NCBI GenBank assembly: GCA_902702965.1 | Contig: CACRXP010000094.1 | Span: 481,623-545,622 of the forward strand | Reading direction: 5' to 3' | Origin: Spirometra erinaceieuropaei | Taxonomy: Eukaryota > Platyhelminthes > Cestoda > Diphyllobothriidea > Diphyllobothriidae | Length of the DNA: 64,000 nt | In this document: positions 34,401 through 46,400 of the stretch, piece by piece | Layout: every line of letters begins with the position of its first letter | Position numbering within the stretch: position 1 is the stretch's first letter | Translations under genes and position numbers: made by a program | The notes under the pieces: generated by a model | Database searches by the model: none | Told to the model about the DNA's origin: nothing | Seen by the model: only the letters and a program-made list of their open reading frames with translations

Positions 34401-37400
34401 CATTTATGCCTCGTTCGGAAATCCAAGCAGGCGAGAAGTTCTCCGTTTTATTGGATCTACGCACGCAGTCCAGAATTTCAAACTCTCGGTCAGAATTAGC
34501 CGGACAGAAGTCCTGCTCGCTCAGAATTTGGGGCATTGCAGTGTGTTCACTCGGCTTCGCAGGGATCAGCAGAAACTGAGCAACGGACGCTTCTGACCTC
34601 TCAGTTTTGCTTTATTTTGGTCAAAGGTCAGTTCTCAGTTCCTCAACAAAATCAACGTGGTCACACTCGAATTGGAATAGGAAATGGCACCATCCGATGC
34701 TATCGCAGGCTCGAGGGGCCAGCTGAGCCAAGATTACGATGAAGGCGGTAGCCAGCCCACAACCCATTATTTCGTCGAGCTCATTGAACGTTACTTCTAT
34801 ACGTACTTTATTTCCGAATGCACCGCATACTAACAAATCGAGGGCACCCTGAATGGTCCCCAAATCTCTCGGCTAATAACCGAGGCGGTAATGCAAAAAC
34901 TCAAGCGGCAACTGTTGGAGTACAAGCGTAAGTGATGGCAAGGTATACTGACAGATCCTCCGCCATCGTTCACCGCGACGAAAATAACCGCTACAATGGA
35001 CGACTGAACTAGGAGAGGCTGACAAAACAGACTCCCGTTGTTGGATGTTCTAGCCTGCCGCCACCCGGACGGCAGACTGTCATCGAAATCCTACAGATAA
35101 CGGACGGACACGCTGCGAATGTTCAGAGGCTGTGTACGCACACTGTACCGCGTGAGGGAACTCGTTGCCAATACCAGCGAAGATGCGAGTTCCAGGAGCT
35201 AGTTGATCAGAAGAAGAAGAAGAAATAAGAGGAAGAAGAAGAAGAAGAAGAAGAAGAAGAAGAAGAAGAAGAAGAAGAAGAAGAAGAAGAAGCGATCGCT
35301 GGAACAAGGGCTTTATTTGCCTGACGTTACGGATTATCACTTGAACCCATCATCATAGACAGTGACAGAAAAGGATGACTCGGGAATAGGAAGTCGCAGT
35401 ATTTATAGAATGAAGTCGCTATGGTATCGCATACCTTTAGCAATTAACCGCGCTCCCCTTCATCAAGGATGGTTGCCGGCTGGTGCGCCAATTGCTTGAT
35501 GGCCGGCATGCAAGTTGTTAATTGCTGACATCTCATCACCCGTGTTGGATGCTGGCGTGATGATTGCTCGACCATCTGGTTCACCGGCTTGCGCGCTCCC
35601 TGAGTGGTCAAATACTTTGGCTAGCCTATGCCTCAGCACGGAATATGGAGGGGGGATGTCATTGCACTTGCTGATAGACTGAGGTCTTGTGAACCATGAC
35701 TCTAGCAGCTCGCGGCTCACGTGATTATTCCCTCTCGCGAGAATTTCGGCCTCATGGAACTGGAATGTGTGGCCGGGTCTTGTCGAATGGGCCGCGACCT
35801 GAGAGTTGGCGTCATTGCTCCGTACCGCTGCCGCTTGCTCGGCAATTCGCGTTGGGAGCAGTTTCTCCGACGTAGTTGCTTTGTCCGCAACTGCACTGGA
35901 TCCGGTAAACGAATCCAGATGTTTCTTGCCGTGGCAGTGAGTATTTTGGTTTGTTGATAGACTGATCTCTCGTGAACCTCACGCGATTAACCCCTCTTGC
36001 GAGAATTTCGGCCTCATTGCAGTACGCCAGCCAACAAACGGGACGACGCGAGTCTTCTCCGAGCAATATCCAGAGCCGACGGCCATCCGCAAGCATTAAC
36101 TGCACGAAGTCAAATACCACAAAGGAAGCGGAGCGAGGAACGTGATCAACCGAAATCATGGCGGAGCATTCCGTCTACGAAGATAGTCTCCGAAGCCATG
36201 GCGAGATCCCTCGCACCATTCAGAATAGCACTTACTCACAGACCTCTCTCGACAGCCCGCCGGGGACGTGATGCGATGCAGCGGCGGGGAGATAGGCTAG
36301 GAAAACCGACCGATGTTTGTAAACATGAAATCATGGGCATCAGGTGGTCTTGTGAAGGTTGGACCCAAGGTCGTAGTAGCTACTTACGCCAGTGAGATTG
36401 TCGGTCGAGGGGATGCTTACACGTCTAGGCAGGTGCAAACAAATTGAATGCCCGCCAACTGTCCAGTCAACCACCAAATTGATTTTCCTCCCCTAGCTGG
36501 GTTAGTGAACCTTCTTTTTGGGTGTGCAAATCGGTGTGTAATAATCTGGAGGCTAATTATCGCCGCGGTCAACGAGAACAGGGGGAAAAAATGTCATAGT
36601 GAAGCAGGGGCCAGACCCAGCCTCCACCATCGGCGCTGGCGGCCATATAAGGAGGGCTGAGCGCAAGACCCCGAGCATTGGTAGGTGGAATCACTAGTCA
36701 AAACACGAGACTTGAAATGAACATCCCTTCTCCTTTTGATGTTGCCCATTTCCTCAACCTGGCTGCCTTTAAGAGCGGCCACGCCTTCCCCTCGGCTGGT
36801 TTTTCCCGCTTTGACATTGAAGCCCGGCACCCTTGCCACCAAAGGTGAGCCTTCTGAAAATACAGTCAACGGTGTTTTAAGGATGAAACCATCAATACGG
36901 TTAGTGGAAGTCCAGAGGAATATCGAGCATGTGGGACGGATATAAAAGCGGAAAGTTGGTAGTGGCAGAATGGAGCAGCATCTCGTTGCTCTAGTTTTCC
37001 GGGTTATTCGATCGAACACTGCACACGGAGCCGAAGTAGGACTGACTCATGTAACGTTAAGCCAGGCACTAGGTGTCCTTTTAAATATGAATATCACTTA
37101 GGCAGGGCTGCGACTTTGAGCAACTGGACTCTGTCAGAGCCCCATCTGATGTAAACAAACGCCAGCCGCCTGCAAAACGGGACCGGTGGTAATAGGAGTT
37201 CTACAGATGAGGCCGGCGAAGAGGTTAAGCAGTTGTGTGCAAATGAAACGCTATTGGGGATGCGCGGTTGTACTTTGAATGGTTAAGAAGCAAGTGCCCT
37301 AACCCTCAACCGCAGCCCTAAACCCTAGACCCATAAGTACTGCGTTTATAAGGTGGGGCGACATAAGTACATCTCACTCTTTACTGCTCACCCTTTAAAT

Positions 37401-40400
37401 GTTTCAAACCAAATTACCATTTCTATTGTATTATTATGGAAAATTGACATACGTTGTTTTCGTCGGCCTCCATACGAACGTGGTTGCTCCCTCAAGCATT
37501 TAAATTACTTTAACCTTCCCTTCGGGATGTACAGAGAAAATGGGTTTGTAGGAAGCGCACAGTTTGGACACCGAAGCATGTGTGTCTGACGTCTGGTCCG
37601 CTCAGTTTTAGTCTGTCTGTCTAGAACACTGGGCGGCTGTGTGGGATTTAGTATGCATACTGAACGCGCTTCAGACCACATTTTTGCGGCCACATAAAAA
37701 GACCCTGATAAGAATTCGGTTTTGGGAGACATAAACCAATGTGTTAGTATAATTCTAGCACACAGATTACACCAGTAAGAATTCATTTTTTTCTAAAAAT
37801 TCATCAGTTATCGAATGGCAAATCATATAATGTTACTAAGTACTAAGTCGACCGGATAACGCGACCATTATGTGAATGGCACACGAATAACGGCCGGGAC
37901 CTTAAACCTCAGGTGACCAGAGCGTTGATAGTATGCAAACCCTGTCATTGCCCACACGGTTTTAAAATCCCACTGAGACAATCAGTCTAGTGGAGTTAGC
38001 ACAAATCATAATATTAGAAAGTAGCCGCTGGGCAGATTGCAAGAAAGCCGCTTATTTTCTAAGCACTTCTGGGAAACAATAGGATTTAAGTAGCATCTCA
38101 TGCAGTTAATTGAGGTCCGATTAGCCCAGAAACTAAGAACCGCTCCTCTCTGGCCTGAAACTTTGTTCGGAAATATTTTGATATTTGCAGCTTTGACAAA
38201 TAAACCAACTGACTTGAGACCTTGTACTCTTCGTAGGCTGGCGCTAACATAGTGTCATCGTTAGTTTAGCGGAGATCGGTCGCCCGGCGTGTGCGTGTCC
38301 GACTGTGTCAGCCACTTGCGCCCTCTTCCGCTTTCGGTCTTCTAGACTATGTTTTAATATCGGGTCAGGTGGGAGGGGGGGGGGGGNNNNNNNNNNNNNN
38401 NNNNNNNNNNNNNNNNNNNNNNNNNNNNNNNNNNNNNNNNNNNNNNNNNNNNNNNNNNNNNNNNNNNNNNNNNNNNNNNNNNNNNNNNNNNNNNNNNNNN
38501 NNNNNNNNNNNNNNNNNNNNNNNNNNNNNNNNNNNNNNNNNNNNNNNNNNNNNNNNNTGATGGTCAAACCGTCGGGCATGCAAATGTTTTGTGTTTCTTT
38601 TTGTAAAAACGGCCATTTATGTGCCATATAGTACAGAAATTAATATCCCTCAAATCACCAGTAGAAGGCGACTTGCTTGCACACATTTTTGCAACAGATT
38701 AACTAGGGAAAAAATTGAAAATTTAATACTTAGTTAACATTACAAGGTCACTGGAAAGATCCTAAGTAACCTGTTATTACCGACAAGAAAGGGGGACTGG
38801 GATTGACAGTTCTGTCTTACTAGCCGTCGTCTGCCAATCATAATCAACGTCGAAGTGTGGAACACTTGGGACTCAATCTGGTGACCTGTTAGTTAGCAGT
38901 CCAACGCCGAGGGCCCCTTGTCCTGTCGATTTCGATCGAAATAAGCAAAAATCGGCACGTAAGGTCGTAGCAGTAATCGCAGTCACGCATCCTAATTCTT
39001 ATTATTCCTGCGAATCTCAGTTTAGGCAATGTTTTTTATTCGACAGTGCATTTCAGGATTTCGCGTAATACCATGTCTTTCGACACTTTCTGCCAGGTGT
39101 GGAATTGGCGTCTTCATCGTAAATTGAGGAAACGAAGGGAATCGGAGTATTTAGGCGTTACTTTGCTATTCAGTCATGTCATCTAGCATGCAATTCCGTC
39201 CTCTCCTCTCAGGTGGCTATTCCCGTGGTCGTTGACCACTCCGATGACAGCCAGGTGACAGAACTCTTTGCGCGCATTCGTCGCGAACAGAAGGGTCGTC
39301 TGGATCTCCTCGTGAACAACGCCTACGCAGCAGTCGGGTACCTTACTTCGCACATGGGTTTGAAGTACTGGGAACTGGAGTCGGATGAATCGGCCGCGGA
39401 AGCCTGGGACATCGTGAACGGGGTTGGACTACGAAACCACTACATCTGCGCCACCCTGGCCACACGCATGATGTTGGAATATCGCGGTGAGCTGACCACC
39501 AAGGATGACGCCTCTGAGAGAGTACCGAACAGTAGTGAGAAGGATTCTCAACCGAGCGGCGACAACAGACGTCCGGGCCTCATCATCAACATTTCATCCT
39601 TTGGTGGACTAAAATACTTTTTCAGTGTCACCTACGGTGTTGGTACGTATGCACGCTATTACCACCTAACGAATTGTTCAATCTTACAGTTAAGACTGAC
39701 TAGTTTCACCTTTATAACCCTGTCCTCTTAGACGTCTTTTAATTTTCATTCTCCGCGTGACGCCGGATAGTTGGACCGTCGATAGCCACGATGTACACCA
39801 TGTGTGGGCGCAGGAACGTCAACGTCAACAGCACCTCCTTCGCCCTCATCTTTCCCAGTCCGGTGTCAACGCGAAGTCCGTGAGACCGGAGGTGGGGTAA
39901 AGTGCAGAGTGCTGGCGCGGCACGGGCCCAGACCTAGGCGTGTCATTTGTTGTGGGCTCCAATCCGCAATAACGCTAGCCGTGCCTTGATCTGACCCCTC
40001 TATTGGGTCAGCGCATCTACGAGTCCCCCGCTGTCGAGGGCTTATGCTACATATATGTCTATCAAAAATTAATTTTCTTGAGGTAACAACACAAATGGGT
40101 ACGGCACGCGTTACCGGGGATGCGCACCCATAATTAATGCCCTACATGGGGGTGTGATGACCAGATTCTGTAAGACCCTGGAGGCAGCATTGCCGCTTCG
40201 CGCGATTTGAAGTATATTTTCATTTTGAGTCATTTAACAACAGTTTTTCAACTTCTTTGTGGCCCTCTCAAATTTCAAACTTCACTGAAACACTGGGCGC
40301 TACCCTTCGGGCCACAATATTGGGCACAGGACTATGTCCAGAAATGTGTAAGGTGGCATTTTTATGGGTCGCATATTTTACCGTCTGGTCGCTGCCAAAA

Positions 40401-43400
40401 GTCGTCCCACTAACTACCACTATTGAATATATCCGGTTACTCGCAGCTAGGCTTACATATAGGCCCCGCCTTACTGAGATTGCTGTCTTCCGTTTCGGGC
40501 TTCCTAACTTGGGGATAGGATGGGTGTGAGCGCATGCTGTTCGCTTACCCATTACATTTGGCCACACGGGAGTTGCGCTGGGTCAACGTGGATGTCAGAT
40601 ATGGGTACAGCATGAGTTACTGAGGATGCGCACCCCCAACAAATTCCCTACATGGGGGTGAGTTGTCATGACCGGATGCAGGCTCTCCCCGCATCAACCA
40701 CCCACGCCCGATCCCACCTCCGGTCTTACTGACCCCGTCTTTACACCGGTCTCAGAGTGGTGGCGGAGGAGAGGGTGCAGTGGATGCAGCGCAAGTCTAG
40801 TATCATTATAAGCTAATTCGTGTGCAAGTCACCGTCCCTGCGCTCGCCATCCTGGGGGCAGCACGACGCTGGAACTGTCGTTGATCACTTGTTCATCGTC
40901 CTACTGAGATTGCTGTCGTCCTCTTCTGGTCTGCCAACTCAGGGAGGATGCCGTATGTTTATTCGTGTGGAGGCATGCTGTTTGCTTCTCCCCAAACAGG
41001 TGCCAGACAAGGGTGCGGCACATCTTACTGGGATGCGCACCCACAACAAATACCCTACGTGGGGCGTGGTGGCACGCCTTGATGCAGGTTCACACCGCGC
41101 CGACCACCTACGTCAGACCCCACCTCCGGTTTTATTGACTCCGCTTTGGCACCGGACTCAGGGTGGAAAGAGGCGGACAGAGTGGAATAGATGCAGAACA
41201 AAATTAATATCATTATAAGCTAATTCACGCGCCTGCCATCCTGGGAGTAACACGGAGAACATAGCCAATAGAAGAGAAGAGACGAGTTCCAGGAAGAAGT
41301 CTATAAGAAGGAGACACGGTCGCTAGGACAAGAGCTTTGTTAGCCTGACTTTACTGATTCCTGCTCAAATACCTCATCAGAGACAACAGCAGATACGGGT
41401 GATCCACGCAAAAGGGGCTGCGGTATTTATAGGCTGGAGCAACCATGCTACCGCATACCTATGAACATTCACGGCTCCCCTATCCGGGATCGTGGCACTT
41501 GGTGTGATCATTGTTTGATGGCCGACATTCGCGTCGTTAATTGCTGCGATTTCATCACGTGAGTTTTATGTTTGTGTCTGCTCGATCATCTGATGCACCG
41601 ACCGTGGTGTTGGGAAGAGTGTTTACCTGTGCGCTCCCCGCTTGGCTAATTACTCCGCCTAGGCGAAGTCCCAGAACGGAGTATGGAAGGGGAAGTCCAT
41701 TGCACTTGTTAATGGACTGGGGTCCACTAAATCATGATTTAAGCAGCTCCTGGCTTACGCGGTTGTCACCTCTAGCGAGAATTCTGGCCTTGTAGAATTT
41801 GAAAGTGTAGCCGAATCTTGTCGAATGAGCCGCAACTTGAGAGCTGGCGTCATTTCTCCACTCTGCTGCAGCGTGTTCGGCCATTCTCTTTCGGAGCCGT
41901 CTTCCGGTTTCTACGACGTGGTTGCTTTGTCCGCACTTGCACGAGATCCGATAAACGACTCCAGACTTTCTAGCCGTGCAACGGGTCCTTCGGTTTCATT
42001 ACCAGACGCCTGATGGTTGCCTCCGGCCTGTGAATCACCCGTATCTGTTGTTGTCTCTGATGATGAGTTCGAACAGGAATCCGAAACGTCAGGCTAATAA
42101 CGCTCTTGTTCCAGCGATTGTGTCTCCTTTTTCAAGACGGAGGACATCGTCGATGACGACGCTGGAACTGTCGTTGTTCGCTTGTTCATCAGTAGCAGAT
42201 AATCAAACGACGAACAGGCGACTCTGGATTCCGATAAATGACATTTGTCAGTTGTTAACTGCGACACACAGTGGCCTCTGCTCGTACTCGAGCGGCCTTG
42301 AGGGACTGTTTGATGAAATTTGTTTCGATGATATTGATGACCTGGACTGTCTGTGTCAAACCATTTTTTCTATGTCGCGTTCCTGGTCTTTCTCATGTGT
42401 CTTGTAAATTAACAAAAGGCACAACTAAGCACGAAACGGCCGCTTCAGCCCCTCCTTCGTCTTGCCAAAGCACTACTTTGAACACAAGTATGACTGCCAA
42501 CTACCAGTTCTGTGTTGATGGTCATTTTTTGTTTCTTCAGGGAAGGCGGCTGTGGATCGTATGGCTGTCGATATGGCTCACGAACTTCGTACAAAGAAGA
42601 AGAACATTGCAGTACTTTCCCTCTGGCCTGGATTCGTCAAAACCGAGGGAGTTTTGCAGGCTCTGGAAAAAGGCAGCTTTAAATCTGTGGATTTAGAAAA
42701 ATGGGGTAAATATTCCCGTTTGGTGCTTCAAACACTCCGTCCTTCTGTTTTTTGCACAGTTTGTTCCCGAAGTCTAAGGTAGAGCATTCTTGCTTATTGC
42801 CATCCTCATTACCATCGAAACTGCAGTTTTTAAAGACCTACATTACCTCCGGCGATTTTTATAATCCCTACCATGGAATAGGCTACTCCGTCTGTTTGAC
42901 CAAATTTTGTAAAATTTTAGGCGAACCTCATTACAGTTTCGCGGGTTCTACTTGAAGCTACAATTAATCAAGTATTTTTGCCAATAGAAACACCGAAAAG
43001 TGACACCGTAGGTTCGCAGTAATTGTCCATTGTCAGTCAGTCCTAACACATCCCGAGGCCATGCGGAGCACACGCCGAACGTCGTCTATTTGGACAGCAA
43101 CGCACTCCCCGCTGCCAGTGAGTCATTTGCTCACTGCGATCGAGAGCGTCAACGGTCCCTCCGAAACGACAAAATGGACCGTTCTTGCTCGGTCCTGAGG
43201 CCAGCATAGATCGGTGTACAGCAATGGCTGTTGACATAATGCGATCTCATTGCTATTTTAGTGCTTTGACGTTACGAGTACTTGTCAGCTACCGCCCTGT
43301 TAACGTTCTCCAGAACAGGAGGGCCCGGGTAGTGCGTGCTGGCGGCAGGACGGGCTGGGACCGACCACGTCTGAGGCACCCGCACAAATTATCCATCCAG

Positions 43401-46400
43401 CGTCCTGCGGCCCTTTGTCACGTTTATCTTGCAAAGTCACTACCTTTGAAACCGGACCCCAACGGTCATAGACGTCAAATTTATGTTGGCCTGTCAAGGC
43501 TTCTGTCGGTATTAGCGTGACGCGGCAACGAAATGTTTGCACGCCGATCTCAGCAGAGGTCGGTTCTGTGCGTGTATCTGCACGAAACGTGATTGTGTTT
43601 ACGCAGTCGCATTACTGCAATGGTGCAAAGACGAACCAGTGCAGGGTTTTGTGATGGAACACCTGGCAAGAATTGTTTGACAGATTCGCTAACACCTCGA
43701 AACGGACTCCAGTGATTGGCAAGGCAACGAAAGAGCTTAGAATGAGACAATCAATCTGGTCTTGTCACAAGAATGGCGCCCACGTCTTCGTAGAACTTGT
43801 CCTTCACTTCGTCTGAGCCGGTCGTTGGGGGAAGGTGGCGGAGGGAGATAGGTGTAGCCGCTGACGAACGTAGAGAATTTGTCCCCGCGAAGTGGCAGCC
43901 TCATGGTCAAGAGATGACATCTGATTCCCTGCGGCATGCCAGAACTTCATTTCACGGCATCGGTCTTTATGACGCATGTGACTCCGGCGTCCCCTAGCTC
44001 TGCTCTTGGATATCTGTCTTTCAGAAAATGTGAATCTACCTCGGAGTAGGCGTCCGGCTGAGAGGTGCGATGTCCACTTTGTAGCTCGCCTGGTATAGAG
44101 TGACCGGAGAGTTTTCCTTCCTATTTTCGTGACTGTAAGAGTGACCCTGTTTACCCTGGCAGGCTGTGCAGAGTAGGGGAGATTTGGACGGCTGATTGTG
44201 TTTTATGTTGTATTTCGAGTGCATCATTTGCGTCCATCGGCCGCAGTAGGTTTGCCGGCAGGGGATTTACCAACATTGTATGTGCACGTTAGTCCTCTCC
44301 GTCAGCGGAGATATAAGCAGTGGATCCCAAAATAGGCTGCTCTGACTGCCATGACCTTGTTGCAGTGATAAGAAGACAACCTGAAACAAACGCATCACCT
44401 TTAGGACTATATGTCGCCTTCTCCGTCAGATTTTTTTTTGAAGTGGGGATGGAGGGGGAAGACGGTGTACGGACTACCGAGTGTGGAGACTTGTACACCC
44501 TTGTCTGGTTCAGCCTACTGATCGACTTCGCAGGACCACATGCTGGAGCTGTGTTCAAGTAGCAGTATTCGTCAGGTTCATTGGCGCCTTTGACAGGCGT
44601 AGACAGTGAATTGTTTGCGAGTATTTACTACGACAGTGGTCGTGACTGCTATAACTGGCCAAGATGTAGTCACCTATATTATCTCTATGGCAGTCTCTGC
44701 CTTAGTTTATCTCCGATTGGCAGGTTAAAAAATCCAACTGCATCGACGATTCGAAAATAACTGTACGGCTATGACATGCGTGCTCATTTTCAAAATCTTT
44801 ACACATCACTTGGTAACAATGGGGAGAGGGCACCCAGAAAATACTGCCGGCCAAAGCAGCGATCTTATCGCAACTGTCCTAAGCTATGCAGCTATTGACT
44901 GAGCTGCACACTGGCGACTGTGGTAGCCCCTTGATCTCTGGAAGTAAGGGTAAAAATTGATAATCCAAATGTTCGGTCAACGGCGATCGTATTGCAATTG
45001 TCCGTCGGTAAGCTACTGTAGAATAATCCGCATAGGGACTACTGCGGCCGCATGTCAGCAGCGGAAGCTTGTATTCAAGTTGCTTAACGTAGGGTGGGTC
45101 TACGGCGATCCTCTCGCAACTGTCCAGAAGGTATGATGCCATAGATTGAGCCGCATACATATAACTACAATCATTCCTCACCTAAGGAAAACATGGATAA
45201 GCCAAAGGGCCGGTCCACAGCGATCGTATCGTAAGTGTTTGAACGTATGCTACCATAGAGTAAGCCGCATATCGGCTGCTGCGCTTGCTCTTCAGCTGTG
45301 GAAGCTATTCTCAAGGTTGGTAAACATAGGATAGATCTAAGGCGATCATTCTTCATATTTCCTAAGCTATGCTGGTCTAAAGTAAGCCGCAAACGGACTA
45401 TTGTCGCCGCTCATGACCTAAGCATGTATATTTGAAGGATGGCAAACCAATGGTCGATATACAGCGATCGTTTCTCAACTCTTCTAAGGTATGCAAGGGT
45501 AGATTTAGCCACAACCCCACTACTGCTGTCACTCTTCAGTCTTGTAAGACCAGGTCAAGGTTGATTAACCATGGCTCGGTCTGCAGCGGTCGCATCTCAA
45601 AGGTTGGAGATTATGATAATCTAAGTGAGGCAACTTGTGCACTGCGGATCAGATAAAATTGAGGTCGGATGAAACAACAAATATGTAGGGCCATAACCTA
45701 CTCAAATAAGTACAACAAGTATTATTTATGGACAACGGATATTTGGGTGCCCTCTCCCGATTGTTACCCCTCACTTATACCCAATAGTTCGACTGGAGGT
45801 GAGTCCAGTATCGATAAATTGTGTGTCAATTCTGTTGCATCTGTCCTGAATAAAAGGGAGAAGTCAACACCCTTGGTGTGACCTGGATGGCGGTCTAGGC
45901 TGTCTCTGAAAGCAACTCGAAATCCTGTGAAGATTATACCTTTCATTCTTATGTCTCTCATATCTGCCAATCATGAGCTTTCCTCGTGGTTATGGTGATC
46001 GGAGTAACCCTACTGCCCAAGCTGCCCCTGATGCGGGGCCGAAATTCGAGTTGGCTTCTTAGAAGATTCAGGGTGGCTCTGAGTGCGGTATTGCGCGCGA
46101 TGTAACGTTAACGCAGAATGCAATGACATCCCTTTCACCCCCCATCCCTTTCACCCCCCCCCCTCCCTCCTAATTCTCATCTCTTCCTTAACGCGTTTTC
46201 ATTCATTTGACAAAGTTTCGAACTAAGCCGGCAAAATGATGCACCGGCGCATATCGAGGCTACTGATAGTGTGATGGTAACGCTTGTTCGCATCCTCTTC
46301 CTTTATTTCCACTTCTTGTCCTTAGGCGAATCACCCGAGCTGACGGGCCTTGTTATCGCACACCTGCTGGCCGAGCCAAAGGAGAAGTTGCTCTCACGAT

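Larger units (their letters stand above)
32530..34870 (-). mobile_element. Non-LTR retrotransposon NLR-2 (copy 2) in DHRS1 intron 1
   Basis: Read on the minus strand from 34870 to 32530, it shows a linker, RT and C-terminal domain. The RT N-terminal part ends at 34241 and resumes at 34012 in the same sense, because PLE-B2 is inserted between. Decay is heavy: FADD has become FANG, and many stops are present. Copy 1 lies at 10150-10980. Confidence 0.8.
35285..36290 (-). mobile_element. PLE-B3: rearranged Penelope-like cluster
   Basis: From 35960 to 35285 on the minus strand lies a GIY-YIG domain with its tail and a degraded hammerhead-like end (35318-35355). Directly upstream (36005-35950, minus) sits a second piece of the same tail (NEAEILARGVNRV, DQSINKPK). 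Beyond it, 36020-36280 reads on the plus strand as the PLE thumb region (RSQIPQRKRSEERDQPKSW, SIPSTKIVSEAMA). So tandem and inverted pieces are joined, as often seen for this class. Confidence 0.75.
31490..39212 (+). other. DHRS1 intron 1 (7.7 kb)
   Basis: The intron runs from GTACGT to ...TCCTCTCAG. It holds the NLR-2 element with a nested PLE-B2, a GAA microsatellite, the PLE-B3 cluster, an assembly gap and a SINE. The stretches 31500-32529 and 36291-38279 hold nothing recognisable except a degenerate telomere-like tract at 37303-37335. Confidence 0.85.
41263..42135 (-). mobile_element. PLE-B4: 873-bp Penelope-like insert with inverted hammerhead-like ends
   Basis: Inner sequence on the minus strand (about 42000-41400) is a decayed GIY-YIG domain and tail, colinear with PLE-B3. 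The ends are inverted: a minus-oriented core at 41346-41379 and a plus-oriented core at 42056-42089, each followed outward by TTGTTCCAGCGAT-like sequence. Flanking 12-bp duplications and the split R40 unit fix both boundaries. It lies in DHRS1 intron 2. Confidence 0.87.
39643..42540 (+). other. DHRS1 intron 2 (2.9 kb)
   Basis: The intron runs from GTACGT to TTTCTTCAG. Most of it is R40 repeat copies and the PLE-B4 insertion. No other exon is needed, because exons 2 and 3 join in frame at the YGVGK motif. Confidence 0.85.
42706..46325 (+). other. DHRS1 intron 3 (3.6 kb)
   Basis: The intron runs from GTAAAT to TTGTCCTTAG. It contains the ~122-bp satellite and a C-rich tract (46134-46190). The stretch 42790-44850 has open frames on both strands (for example 43185-43520) but no recognisable product. 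Confidence 0.85.

Noticed and set aside
35080..35340. Open minus frame with a long Leu run
   Set aside because: It translates the (GAA)n tract and flanking PLE-B end; not a gene.
38244..38631. Several frames spanning the N-run
   Set aside because: They are open only because N codons are unreadable.
43185..43520. 111-codon frame in DHRS1 intron 3
   Set aside because: Open on both strands, no motif, and exons 3 and 4 join in frame without it.
44859..45640. CRISPR-like array (regular spacing)
   Set aside because: The whole ~122-bp unit is repeated with divergence; there are no short identical repeats with unique spacers, and the context is a eukaryotic intron.
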